Shown here: positions 1-11,414 of the stretch, piece by piece | Position numbering within the stretch: position 1 is the stretch's first letter | Layout: each line of letters begins with the position of its first letter | Source: Anthostomella pinea | Lineage: Eukaryota; Ascomycota; Sordariomycetes; Xylariales; Xylariaceae | DNA: 64,000 bases | Reading direction: 5' to 3' | Assembly (NCBI GenBank): GCA_963556695.1 | Contig: CAUWAG010000003.1 | Coordinates: 6,758,001-6,822,000 of the forward strand | Notes under the pieces: model-generated | Databases searched by the model: none | Told to the model about the DNA's origin: nothing | What the model saw: only the letters and a program-made list of their open reading frames with translations | Made by a program: the position numbers and the translations under genes

Positions 1-3000
1 TGAATCTACACCACTTCCCCGGACCATGCGGTGTATAGAATCGCCGGCGAATTGTATGACGGTGGTACCTATGGGTTCACCAATGACTTGCTCTTCCAAC
101 GCAGCGGCGCCCGTAGATTCTAGCGTTCACATGGAACACGGACAGGCCAGATGCTAGATGGCATGCCCGGGCTTAGCAGGTCGGATAAATGGTGGGCGAG
201 TGTTCTACTCCTCGGCGATTGGGCATTGACGGGGACGATATGTAGGTGTGGCAGGACACGAGTTGGGCCGCATACAACATGCATGTCAGTACATTGGCGA
301 GAGCAGGCAAAAATAGAAGCCCCCCTTCTGCAACTCTGTGTAGCCCCGTACCACGACATGCAGGGTTGGCCAAGGCGGAGAGACACGATATGATGGGTTG
401 TCTGGGTTGAAGATGGCGATGATGGCATCGCACGAGTACACGCACGGTGTACAATACCTTGCCCCTGTGGTCTGCCAGGTCTTCTCCGCTTTCCAAGAGG
501 AGTAGATGACGAATATCCAGTCCTAAATGCAAAGGTAAATCAGCAATTACTGCCAATCAGAGTTGTTACCTGCGACTGAATATTTCGATTGGCCAGCACC
601 TTTGTTCTCGCGTGGCTTCTGCTGTTGCGACACAGCCTTGTGCCATATTCTTAATTCCACTTCGGACTGCATCTCAAGTCCTCATCCGTCGTGACCTGAC
701 GTCCAGGCAGACCTCCACACAGGGGCGACAACCCCCATCAGGCTGCCGCAAGGATCCCGTTCCTGTCGGCTAGGTGCGTTCGCTGGCAGACGGTTGAGGT
801 GGGTGACGCATTCTCGAATCCGCAGTGGCGCCTGCCCATCATCGTCATCCCATCTTGGTGGTGAGTGCTAAGGGTCCCACCACATACGAACCACGGCAAC
901 CAAAGCAGAGACAGATAACGTTGAAAAGCAGGCAATATGGTGTGAAGGGTAGCGGCACATGCAATCCCCAAGGGAAGGACGTCAGCCTTGAGGTATTTCG
1001 TGTGACGTACCTTGGTTGTTCACCGCTTGTCACCCGATGGACCCATCAGTGTTCCGTTATACTCATGTCAAGCCTACTGGAATGGGGGTAAATGTGAGGC
1101 CGGGGTGGTGTATGTGAGACCACAACCACATGCGAGGTAAGGCTAGAAGTAGGCAGAAAGACATGACGCTAGTTCCGCTGGATAAGTTGCAGAGGTGTGA
1201 GACAGATTATAGTAAGAAGATGATATTGTAGTTGAGAGCACTTCCCTATAGCCACTGTCAAATGAGGATGGGAATAACACATGTAAGAAGAGGCGTGTGG
1301 TTCTGTCATTTCTCACTTTGCCAGACGTAAGCGGTAGTGGTACTGGGCTGATTTAACCTACATGTATAATGTACCTTTTATGATACGTGCATGTACCCCG
1401 CTGCTCTACCGTTAAGGTACATACAGTACTGTGCATCTTTGTAAAAGAATTCCATGCGACATGAACATGGCAGCCGGGGACCGTTCAATGTTGACCGCAA
1501 AGTCATATCCAGAACAACATTACCCGCCCTAGATACACCTCAAGCACGGCGCTGTCCCAAGTTACTGCACACACCCCTCAGCCTGTCACGTGGAAACCGT
1601 TCCAGACAGTATCCCTCAGTCATACGAAGGTATTTTCACATACATGTACGTTTGTCTTATGCATTTATTATTATCGCATCTGTTTCCTTACGACCTGACG
1701 CTGCTGCAAGCCGCCCAGCGTCAGTCTGCCTACCTACATACTACCTACATACCACATTGCTGTGAGGGCCATGCGCGTTCTAACAGGTCATTTGCCAGTG
1801 ATGAGCACACAGCTGTCCCATATTGGCCAGTCATTCCCAAAGCAGGTAAGCCAACCTTGGAAGTCTTTCCCAGTCTTGACTCTTCCCCAGGCCGTCCCCA
1901 GGTACAGCTTGCGTAGGTATCCTGTGCCCCTTCCCGTACCCGAACCTCTACCCTACATTACCGTACCTCCCCGCCTCGACCCAGGTCTGGTTCTGTCTGG
2001 TCGGCAAACATTCAGGGCCCTCTCCTGCGTCCTGACGCGACTCTGCAGCCCACATCCGTGCAGCCAGCCATCAGTCTAGCCCACCGGTCGGCCAATTGCA
2101 ACAGGCAGAGACTCGATCTTCGAGTTGTCTCCATGCTGCTTACAGACTCGATTGTCATCTTACCTGGTCTGTCTCCGTGTAACCGTCACGCTTTGCGCCC
2201 GCAGCAACATCCCAGGTTCCTTCTGCCTTGCCCCAAGCAGCATCAGCCATCAGCCATCAGCAGCCGTCAGTGGCCAGTGGACACCGACATAGGGCAGCCG
2301 CATTGCGCTCACTGCCGGCCTCGAGACCCCCATCTCGCCATCGCAGCCGACGCCCATTCGTCTGCCCCATCATCCAACTACTGTCTGCTATCTGCAGCAA
2401 GGCGAACGCGTTACGAAGACCACGTTGCTAACTTCCGAGTATCCAGCGTCCAGCCCACAGTCTCGGCTCTCGACCTATTCTACCGTACTAGACGTTACTA
2501 AGAGCGGGTCCCGCTCACGGTCCCGGTAGTGATAGCGGTAACGGTAACGGTAACGCGACCCTTGGCGTCTTCACAAGAACGCAGAACGCGGAACGCAGAA
2601 CGCGGTCCCCGCTTCAAAGTCCCATCCACCCCGTAGGTATGTACCATCCCATATCCAGAATCCAGATCACCCCCAAATCGCCGCTCTTGTCTGCCGGTGT
2701 ACTGTATACATACACCCTCGAAAGCACTATATCGAGCTCAGGCCCCAGCAGGACTGTGCAGTGCAGGCGGCCACTGCGGACACCTCCCTCTCTTACAGGT
2801 TCCGTCATAGCCTGAAATCTCGACAGGGCTTGCCACACGGCATTGTTGACCCGGTAGTAAATAGGTCACTAATCTGGATCTGCTGCAGGGCAGGACTGAC
2901 GCATCTCTTCTGCAGCTAAGCCGCGCTCAGTTGCAAGCCATACCACCTGCAACGTGTCAGAGGCAGGGACACATCATCACTACCTTGTAACAGCTGTGCG

Positions 3001-3057
3001 AGCTGGCAATCCAGGAAAATCTCGTCATAAGCCAGCACCCGCTGCAGGTAGCCAAAT
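1..3057. other. Left-edge intergenic / hap3 upstream region
   Basis: No gene is supported here. Open frames up to 147 codons exist between 1454 and 2501, but they overlap in several frames, show no family resemblance and have no splice-linked partners. The stretch holds simple repeats: TACCTA-like pieces near 1725-1755, three copies of GGTAAC at 2537-2554, and alternating GAACGCA/GAACGCG units at 2577-2605. The last part must contain the promoter and 5' leader of hap3. Confidence 0.5.
2537..2605. repeat. Short tandem repeats upstream of hap3
   Basis: GGTAAC is repeated three times head to tail at 2537-2554. GAACGC units separated by A or G follow at 2577-2605. This is low-complexity sequence about 450-520 bp before the hap3 start; no function is visible. 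Confidence 0.7.
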
Positions 3058-4111
3058 ATGTCGGATTCCCCCCAATCCCCTCCCAAGGACGTCGAGCCTG
3101 GCGTACAATCACCCGACGATGAAGCACAAATGAACGATCCTCAGGACCCACACGCCGCCGCGCTCGGCTACGAGTTCGAGGTAAAAGAGCAGGACAGGTG
3201 GTTGCCTATAGCCAATGGTGAGTCGAGATCCTCTCCTGACTCCTGTCTCTGATTTGGTGCGCCCCAAGTCTGTCTCTGGGTCCTGTCTGCAGGCCTCGAC
3301 TCCAGTCAAGGCAGACCTGAGTGGCATCGCTTCTGCGGAGCAGCTTCTGGTCTCCAGCAATTGGTGCCCTCGGTCTCTAGCTCCAGACGGGTGCGCATGA
3401 CCAGTGTCGTCCATGTCTCACGATTCGTCATCTAAGTCGCCGCAAGCGCCTCGCGCTTCCAAAATCGACAAGTACGATGTTTACGATGCTAATATACGCA
3501 ACTTTGCGCCAGTGGCTCGAATCATGAAGCTGGCCCTGCCCGAGAACGCCAAGATAGCAAAGGAGGCAAAGGAATGCATGCAGGAGTGCGTGAGCGAATT
3601 TATCAGCTTCATCACGAGTGAAGGTGAGTCTTTGGGGCGACCTCTGAAATACCCGCGCTGTCGCCGCGTCTGACTCGACTCTGACGCTCTACACAGCATC
3701 GGAAAAGTGCCACCAGGAGAAGAGAAAGACGGTCAATGGCGAGGACATCCTGTTCGCCATGACGTCTCTAGGGTTCGAGAACTATGCGGAAGCGCTCAAG
3801 ATCTATCTTTCTAAATACCGAGAAGTAATGTTTCCGAAATACCCCCTTTTACCCCGTTGGTGGGCGCGTCGAAGGGCAGGGCGCCAGAGTGACCAACGCT
3901 GACCAACCATCAGCAGTCCCAGTCCAACAGGGGCGAGAACCAACAGGGCAGGCCCAGCAGCCAAGGTTACGGAGCTGCCCCTGGCGGCTCTGGTGGCGCC
4001 GGCTCCTCGGGTTTCCAAGGAGGAGACGGAGCTGGCGGCATGGGCGAATCAGGCGAAGGCTACATGTATTCCCAGGGCCACAACGGCGGCGCGGCGGGCG
4101 AAACCTATTAA
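3058..4111 (+). CDS. hap3: CCAAT-binding complex subunit Hap3/HapC (NF-YB)
   Basis: This is a histone-fold subunit of the CCAAT-binding complex, which pairs with the NF-YC and NF-YA homologues in the nucleus. I read four exons: 3058-3217, 3513-3623, 3697-3824 and 3914-4111, giving 198 residues. Exon 1 ends in the fungal block EFKVKEQ-like '[15 protein letters not shown]'. Exon 2 continues '[20 protein letters not shown]' and exon 3 '[14 protein letters not shown]', which together are the NF-YB core. The C-terminal exon is Gly/Gln/Ser-rich. All introns are GT..AG, and intron 1 carries TGCTAAT before its acceptor. The start is the first in-frame ATG before the conserved block. Intron 1 is 295 bp, long for this window, and contains an in-frame ATG at 3413 (see findings). 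An acceptor three bases later (exon 4 from 3917) is equally possible. Family assignment is secure. Confidence 0.95.
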
Positions 4112-5563
4112 GTCTCGCGCTAAGCGTCCTCCTTACGGCCACGACATACATGATGGTTCGGATGCTGTCACGCCTCGTTTTCTCAGAAACTCGGGATTGT
4201 CGGCTGGTTTATACTACCCTCGAGTTTGTATGACTATAGGATTGCAAAGGCTCGGATATCGGTGCGCCACTGGTGATGAGCCGGAAAGATCAGTGGATAG
4301 GACAGCACTGCTTGTACATGATGGACTTTTCTTCTGGATGGCGATGGAAGAAGGCCACGGAGGGGTCTGCTCTTCTGATCTTCGATAGATTCCCCCGGGC
4401 GTTTCCTCTTCGGTCCCCTGCGTTTCTCAAGATCGGCCTTGAGACTCAGCGCCAGCTTTAGTTCGGCAGTATTCCCGCTTCATGACACAGGAGAACAGCC
4501 CAGTGTCTGTAGCATCACTTGCTATATAGCACCAACCATTTCATTACGTCAAACAGCGTCGCACCTTTCCCACAGTGACTCTAGGACGTTGTGGTGATAG
4601 CCCCTGCACCCAGCCCCATTAATGGCCAGTTTGCCCACATAGGCAGAGGAAATGCCTGATTCTGGTGACCAATGAATTTATACCTAGGGTTCACTGTCTG
4701 ATTAGTCACTTGGTCTGCTTACAGTCTCTGGCAGCAACCTACCTACTTTGCGATCAAAACGCCAGTAAAATAATTGTTGCTGGCAAAACCCGGGATACTG
4801 CGCTACGATGTCTACCTCATAGAGTATGGAGCTTGTTTCCCAGTTGATATTTCTTTTCATTGCAGGTCGTGAAGCTGTCCTGTCATTGAGAACTTCCAAG
4901 GTTGTTAGAGTATCCTTCCCGCGTTTAGGAACTGTATCGTTTTAACCCATGTAGCTCTGTATCGGGATATCTGCTAGGCACATACAGTGCCCATTGTGGA
5001 TCCAGTGCATGGACCCATATGGAGTATTCTGGTAACCCCACCAGATATGTTGGAGGTTACCTGATGAAGGCTGCCTGGCAACCCTTTGTTGCCCCAGGTA
5101 CCTCACCACTGTAATTTAGGTATTTTGATACATCTCGGATGGAATCCTTTCCATCCGACCTTTTAATCAAGCACCACCCAGACCACTGATAGATTACAAC
5201 AAGACTTGTGATTTGTCAGCATCTGGAAAAGCTACCAAAAGGCACACCATTACCAATTAACGCGCGCGTGCACGAGCCAGCAGAAAGTTTGGCTAGTGCC
5301 CCGCCATCTTTAGGACCCCTTCTCACTTTTCGAATTCTGTGATCCGCAGTTCTCTGCAGCCTCGCCCACACCCTCGACAACACCCTCGACAACACCACTG
5401 CCTCATACTTACTTGCCCAGCGAAACCGAGACATGTTACCTCACTCCTTACAAGAATCTCCTTCGATCTGCATACATAGATGATCGCCAGCGATCGACTA
5501 AAAGGCTGACCTTGTTTGATCGACTATCCGTTAGGTGACAGCACGGTGCTGTACAACACCTCG
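4112..5563. other. Intergenic, hap3 3' side to rrn3 5' side
   Basis: No coding region is supported. The genes on both sides run rightward, so this holds the hap3 3' UTR and the rrn3 promoter and leader. A 12-bp direct repeat (ACACCCTCGACA, two full copies plus a part) lies at 5368-5396, about 170 bp before the rrn3 start. Confidence 0.5.
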
Positions 5564-7621
5564 ATGCCGCCCGCCACTTCGACCACCACGCAACTCGCTC
5601 GAGTCGTGAAAAGCACGCCCTTGAAGCCCATACTGAAGTCGTCATCTTCTTTACTCGGTATCAGAAGATCTAGCGATGATGCTGAGCTCGACGATGGCAC
5701 CAACATGGACGGTCCCCAGAGCCCACGAAAGCGTCAGCGGGTAGAGTTCGACATGAACAACATTGAGGTTCACGAGATCGGTGCGAGGTCATTCGAAGAA
5801 ATCAAGCAGGAGGTTAAAAAGGCGCTGGATCGGCATGAACGAGGCGACGATGAAGAGTACGACATGCTGAAGGAGACTCTCGGCGGCAAGCAACCCTTCT
5901 ACGACGAGGACGACGAGGACCTCAATCCAACAGTCCCAGCAAGGCAGCGGCAGGAACTTAAGGGCTACCTGGTTGCTCTTCTGAGTTTCACACCCCGCAT
6001 GGGACGATCGTGTGACGGCCTCGTCAGGAGCGTACTGCAATGTCAATGGCTTGGCCGGGATGACCAGTTTGCGAATATCTACATCCAATTCTTGGCTTCG
6101 CTCGTCAGCGCCCAGGGAGGCCGTCTAACCCAAGTACTTTCCATGATTGTCAGCAAGTTCTCCGCCTCACGGCCCTCTGACTGGGCTGTAGCCAACTTTC
6201 CGATGGTTGAACGTAAGGTGGCGCAAGAGAGGCTCCATGCAGCCCTGCGATACATCCTACAGCTTTGCCCTGCTGCTACAATCGTTCTGATGTCCCAGCT
6301 CAGCAGCAAGTACCCTTTTCATGACGAGTCTAAAAGAATGCATATCGCTTATGTCGACAATCTCCTCCGACTACGCAAGTACAGCCCCTTGTTACGGATT
6401 GAAATCATGGGTCTAATCACCAGCCGACTGGTCAAGATCGATGTGGAGATGCAGATGGATCTGGAAGATATGGACGACAGGCTTAGTGCTATGGTCGGAA
6501 TGGCTCTCAAGTCCTCGCAGGTCAACGGAAACCAAGACGAAGATTCGGACGATAGCGATAACGAGTCGGTATCCAGTGAGGAATCGGAGGACGACGAGTA
6601 CAGTCGTGTGAAAACGACGAAGGACAACATTGAGAAGATGGACTGGGTCTTAGATACCCTCTTTGATCTCTATACGCCGAGCTTTGCCGACCCCGATTCC
6701 CAAGAAGCGATGAAGGTGTTTGAGGACCTTTTATCCGATTTCTCCTACCTCATCCTACCCACGATCAAGTCGCGGCACTCGCAATTTCTCGTTTTTCATT
6801 TCGGCCAGCGGTCCGAGAGACTTGTGGATGCGTTCTGTGGCACATGCATTCATATTGTTGACGATTCGCAACGGCCAGCCGTTTTGCGACAGGCGGCCTC
6901 GGCCTACCTTGCTAGCTTTGTCGCGCGGGGAGCCCGCGTTCCGGGTCACACAGTGTTGAAGATATTCCAAGTCTTGGGCGACCGTCTAGATGGTATGCGC
7001 GCGACCTACGAAACTTCATGCCGGGGGCCTGACGTCCGTCGATACGCACCGTTCTATTCATCGATGCAAGCCTTGATGTACATATTTTGCTTCAGATGGC
7101 AACACCTGATCAAATCTGTTCCGGACGATGTGGACACAGATGACGTATCATCGTATCTTGGTCAGGATATCGAGTGGGAACCGGAGATCAAAGATATCAT
7201 GAGACGCAACATCTACTCCAAACTGAACCCACTCAAGGTCTGCTCACCGAGCATCACCGAACAGTTTGCGCTGCTCGCCCATCGTTTCAACTTCATTTAC
7301 GTCTATCCAAAGATGGAAGAAAACAAGCGGGTTCGCCTGTCACAGTTTTCGGTGGGTGCGTACTCGAATGGCGGCGGATTGCGAGACATGTCATTCGACG
7401 TGAATGACGAGAGCTGGCAGCAGCTCAGCTCCTACTTTCCCTTCGACCCCTACCAGCTGCCGAACAGTAAGCGTTGGGTGGAGCAGGATTACATACAATG
7501 GCGTCCCATACCGGGGCTAACGGATGAACACGAGGATGACAGCGACGAGGACGAAGCTGATGAAGAAGACGAGGAAGTCGACGAGGACACGGAGACGGAC
7601 GAGGATGTTGGGGCAGACTAG
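5564..7621 (+). CDS. rrn3: RNA polymerase I initiation factor Rrn3 (TIF-IA)
   Basis: Rrn3 binds RNA polymerase I and recruits it to the rDNA promoter, so it sets rRNA output in the nucleolus. The single-exon frame encodes 685 residues from the first ATG at 5564; the open frame upstream has only non-ATG starts. After a basic, low-complexity N-terminus ('PRKRQRVEF' near residues 63-71), the Rrn3 helical-repeat body begins around 'KGYLVALLSFTPRMGRSCDG' and continues to about residue 640. An acidic Ser-rich insert ('DEDSDDSDNESVSSEESEDD', residues about 322-346) and a very acidic tail ('DEDEADEEDEEVDEDTETDE') are visible. Rrn3 proteins are known to be controlled by phosphorylation, and the acidic Ser insert is a plausible site by inference. 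Length fits fungal Rrn3. Its neighbour Hap3 has no evident functional link. Confidence 0.93.
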   Translation: MPPATSTTTQLARVVKSTPLKPILKSSSSLLGIRRSSDDAELDDGTNMDGPQSPRKRQRVEFDMNNIEVHEIGARSFEEIKQEVKKALDRHERGDDEEYDMLKETLGGKQPFYDEDDEDLNPTVPARQRQELKGYLVALLSFTPRMGRSCDGLVRSVLQCQWLGRDDQFANIYIQFLASLVSAQGGRLTQVLSMIVSKFSASRPSDWAVANFPMVERKVAQERLHAALRYILQLCPAATIVLMSQLSSKYPFHDESKRMHIAYVDNLLRLRKYSPLLRIEIMGLITSRLVKIDVEMQMDLEDMDDRLSAMVGMALKSSQVNGNQDEDSDDSDNESVSSEESEDDEYSRVKTTKDNIEKMDWVLDTLFDLYTPSFADPDSQEAMKVFEDLLSDFSYLILPTIKSRHSQFLVFHFGQRSERLVDAFCGTCIHIVDDSQRPAVLRQAASAYLASFVARGARVPGHTVLKIFQVLGDRLDGMRATYETSCRGPDVRRYAPFYSSMQALMYIFCFRWQHLIKSVPDDVDTDDVSSYLGQDIEWEPEIKDIMRRNIYSKLNPLKVCSPSITEQFALLAHRFNFIYVYPKMEENKRVRLSQFSVGAYSNGGGLRDMSFDVNDESWQQLSSYFPFDPYQLPNSKRWVEQDYIQWRPIPGLTDEHEDDSDEDEADEEDEEVDEDTETDEDVGAD

Positions 7622-9148
7622 GACGAGACATGATGACACGGATTTGCATGGAACCGGCGTTTGCGTAAAAAGGACTGGTCAAAAAGGGACTGTATTGGTA
7701 GGGGAGTTAGAGCTAGGAATGGTATCCCTTCAGAGGTAGCCGGCATGGCAAATTCGAGCATGATTTCAAACCTGACCATGCAATAGTGTCAGGCTATACC
7801 TGATTACTTTAAGTATCAAGCGCGGCGTCGCACATGCGGGAGTTGAAGATTTGACATGCAGCTGCGGCTCCCTACAACCAACACCTTGATCGGGACGTGG
7901 AGTTCTTTACCTATTCCTCGACGGGCCCTTAATCAGCATGCAGGCGTGTGATGTCGGCATGTATCAGCTTTTGGCTCTCGTTGGTACGTATGCGTTCGTA
8001 CGAGGTACGACTCACAAGGCCTTGTCCCCCGCTTACCCCTTAACCCCTGAACGACCCGCTTCCTGATCCGGACGATGGTATCCTCTCACTGCAGATGTGT
8101 CCGGGCATTAGAACGCGTTGAGGTGGGTATCACCTCATGTACCATATCGCACTATCATGCACAGGTTCTGGAGATATAGGTAGGTTTCGACTGGTGGGAC
8201 CGGCCATGCTTCGGGGACGTTTACTGTTGACTCCGCTTCCGCTTCTCTGCCGGGACTTGATAGGCCGCTGTGTACGTAAAATGTACGGAGATTGCTGACT
8301 GTTGTCTTGCCTACGAACATATTTGAACCGGACAAGGGATCAGATGAACTGTTATATTCTTGAGGAATTATAGTTGGAGGCAATCCCCTACCTAATTAAT
8401 GTCCCATCGTCTATATAACGTACGCCACGTATTAAGGCCTGGCTTATAGCAGACAGGCAACAGGTATGTAGCTGGCGGTCACAGTCTCATCAGCATGTGA
8501 ATTCTAGCGTAGACAAATATATCGGTATTCCGTGGATCGTGAGCCACTTCGGGCTTGGGCCAAATCTCGTGTTCTCAACATGTGATGTGTGATGTAAGTA
8601 TGTGAATTATTTGAGGACCTGAAATAGCACGTAGGTGTACCTTGGGCCCTAATCGAGACCCCTACACGCCACAGGGAGATGGTATTTAGTGGCACCAGCC
8701 GTATCACCAGCAGATAGGACGAACGCCTTCATCTCGCTGAACTCCCCACCTGACGTATCTACACCCCTGAGCTGAGTGACCCAACAGCCATGCGGGATCT
8801 GTAGCCGGCCTTGGTATGATATCCCCTGCTCGCCTGCGCACGAACCCTATTCTCACAGGCCCCGACTCCGAGTCGGGTCATCACCGCCAGCTTCCGCGGC
8901 GGACTCCCACCTCGTGAAGTGACTTTGCCCCTGAATAATCGCCCCCAACACTTTGCTATTCCAAGCGAACCCAGCGAATCAAGTCGATCTCTGAGACGTA
9001 GCAAGGCGTGTATCACTGTGACTCGAGATCAGCCGTTCCACAAGAGCCAGACTTACAGGTTTATTCGTTTCATCCCTCAGCGGCTCTCCCGCCGCCTCCG
9101 CAAGCAGATTCGTAGGGCCCATCTATTCCTCTCTTTCTATCATTCACG
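7622..9148. other. Intergenic between convergent rrn3 and bZIP gene
   Basis: The region lies between two convergent genes and should contain both 3' UTRs. Frames of 60-190 codons occur, but the longest (8919-9497, +) is antisense to the bZIP gene and has no recognisable features. No RNA gene was seen. Confidence 0.5.
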
Positions 9149-10642
9149 TCACCCTGCAACGGCCTGTCCATCATCCTCATCCTCACCCACCACCGCCCTA
9201 GCAGGCAGCCCAATCACGCGCCTCAGCACACTCTCAAACGCATCCCGCTCGATAACGGCCCCAAAATCCAGGCACTTGACGACGCCCGCAAAAGCGCGCT
9301 TGACGGCGTCCATGAGAGGCGCGTCGACGGCCACGTGCAGCCCGTACAGCCGCGCGATCTCGAACCAGGCCTGCACGGGCGCGAGCTCCCTGTCGGGCGG
9401 GTTCAGCGTCGAGGCCAGGTCGTGGAGGTTTTCAAGCGTCAGGGCGCAGCTTGTCGTCTGCCATGAGATGTCGCTGGTGGTGGTGGTGGTAGTGTGAATG
9501 CCGTCATTCTGCCTCCTCGTGATTTTTGGGGGGCCGTCGACGTGGGTCGCGCGTAAACGCTGCTGCACCGCGTCGATCCGCTCGAAGACGTCGGTCGGTG
9601 CGTCTTGCAGCGCTATCGACGAGGCCATGAGCATGTGGCCGTTCTCATCGGCCGTCGCGTCGTAGTCTGCGTGCGTGTAGTGCGAGGCGTCGAAGTGGTC
9701 CCAGCAGATGTGTTCGAGACTATATTTGGAGCAAATAGGGGGTGGAGAAGTTAGTCAATGAGCTTTCAGCGTGTCTCTGCTTCTGCAAGGGGTTTTGTAT
9801 AATAGTAGTACGTCTTGTAAGTAGTAAGGGTTGAAGCAAGAGTGGGTAGGATACTGAGAGTGAGAATGAGAGTGGTGCTGCGCCCGCCATCTGACGATGA
9901 GTGGTGATAGATGGTAGGACTCGCTGTCAAAGTAGGTGGCATACGCTAGGATGAAGTTGATCGCCTGATCTGTCTGCGCCTCCGATAAAGATGATATTCC
10001 TGCCATCGGCGGTGCCATACTCGCACCGCCACCGCCTGTCGGTAGAGATACTGATGACGAGGATGAGGCGACGGTGGCGGCGAATAGATCCTCTGGTGCC
10101 TGTGTGCCTAAAGTCCCGCTGCCTATACCCGTGTGGGAGGACGGCATGGAGCTTCTCGCGACCTGGAATGTAGGCGTGTTCATGAAATCAGATATGTCGA
10201 GACTGACATGGTACGCCGGAAACTGCTGAGCGGAAGAGTACGCGGTCACAGCTGTCGGGGGTGCGAGACTGAAGGCTGTAGAGCCAAGCAGGCTGATACT
10301 ACTGCTTCTGTGAGCTAGATGTTGTCGAATAGTGTCGTTGTCGGCCTTCAGCGTGAGTTTCTCCTGCTCGTCCTTTTCTATATTCTCTCGCAGTCTTGCG
10401 ATGTCCATTTCCAGCTCTTTGGTGTAGTTGGCCTTGCGCTGGCGATGCTGGATCTGTGCCTTCCTGACTTGGGCCCGTCTTGCTTGGGTCTTGCTTTGCG
10501 CAGAGGCCGTGTCCGGGTCCTCGGCATCTTTGCTAGGCACGAACTTGAGGTTCTTGCCGGCGGCTTTCTCCTTGAAGCGCTGCCAGTAGCCCTTGAACGA
10601 CGGCCGTGGGTCGTCACCTTCGCCGCCCTGCGAGTCGGCCAT
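9149..10642 (-). CDS. bZIP transcription factor
   Basis: This is a predicted DNA-binding regulator of 422 residues. Two exons on the minus strand, 10642-9945 and 9719-9149, are joined by a 225-bp GT..AG intron. The basic region reads 'RRAQVRKAQIQHRQRKANYT' (about residues 54-74) and is followed by a leucine-zipper heptad stretch ('LEMDIARLRENIEKDEQEKL' and on). The middle is Ser/Pro/Gly-rich. The intron falls in the conserved C-terminal block: exon 1 ends 'QAINFILA' and exon 2 resumes 'LEHICWDHFDA', a pairing seen in a large group of filamentous-fungal bZIP proteins. 'LNPPDRELAPVQAWFEIARL' near the C-terminus fits the same group. The basic region has Q and H at positions that are often N and A in yeast AP-1, so target sites cannot be guessed. 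A run of six Thr comes from a GGT repeat near 9471-9492. The regulated pathway is unknown. Confidence 0.88.
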
Positions 10643-11414
10643 CTCGCAGTTCTAGGTAGGTACCGGCAGGACGGAACGGGGCGGGACAGCTACGCGGTAG
10701 CGGTGACAAGGAGGCGTTTCGATGGTATTGCCGAGCCCAATCCAAGAAGGACCAACTACCTGTATGAGGTATTGGATGTATTTGGAATCCGTCCATAAAA
10801 CCGACCCCTGTGTGTTGGGTGCGCCAACTGCAGTGCAATGCCGCGTTTCAAGTTTCAAGCCAGCAACAGCCCAGCACAGCCCGGTGCAGAGTGCAGCCCA
10901 GCAGCGGTCAGCGCCGATTATGCAGATGATGCAGTTGCGGCGTCGGTTGCTGAGTTATTGCCGTGAACCGCGTCAAGAGGCGTCTTGGGAGTGAGACGTT
11001 CGGCTGCGTGCTGCCCTGGTCAATATCTTCGAGTAGCAAGGTGTCGAGAGGCCAAAAGATGTCGAGCTGGGCTTCAATATAGTAGGCACCGAGACGGTGG
11101 AGAATTGGATAATAGTGATTGTCCCGTCCACCCCGTTAGAGAAACCCGTTGTTGTCGGGAAGATCGGGGGAAATAGTGGGTCTTACCAAGAGACGAGCGG
11201 ACCTCAGTGGGGAGAAGTGGGCGCAGAGCAATTACCTAATCGGTCAGCTTGTTCACTTCCTCTCTGTATCGCCATGTGATTTGTTGCTTCTGAGCGAACC
11301 GGATCTGATGGTAGGTAATTGATATTCTCATAGCTATACTACCTAATAACTCCAAAACCCCACCGGGCAACCGATCCCAGTTACTGAGTACAAGGTCAAT
11401 TTTCATACAATAGC
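10643..11414. other. Intergenic: bZIP promoter and dopA 3' end
   Basis: Both flanking genes run leftward. The stretch contains the bZIP upstream region, with CAG/CAGC-rich low complexity around 10860-10910, and the 3' side of the Dopey gene. No gene is supported. Confidence 0.5.

Noticed and set aside
1454..2501. String of overlapping 100-150 codon frames before hap3
   Set aside because: The frames overlap in all three phases with CT-rich low complexity and no protein resemblance, as expected for upstream DNA.
5516..5563. Longer N-terminus for Rrn3
   Set aside because: The upstream part of the open frame begins only at a TTG codon; the first ATG is at 5564.
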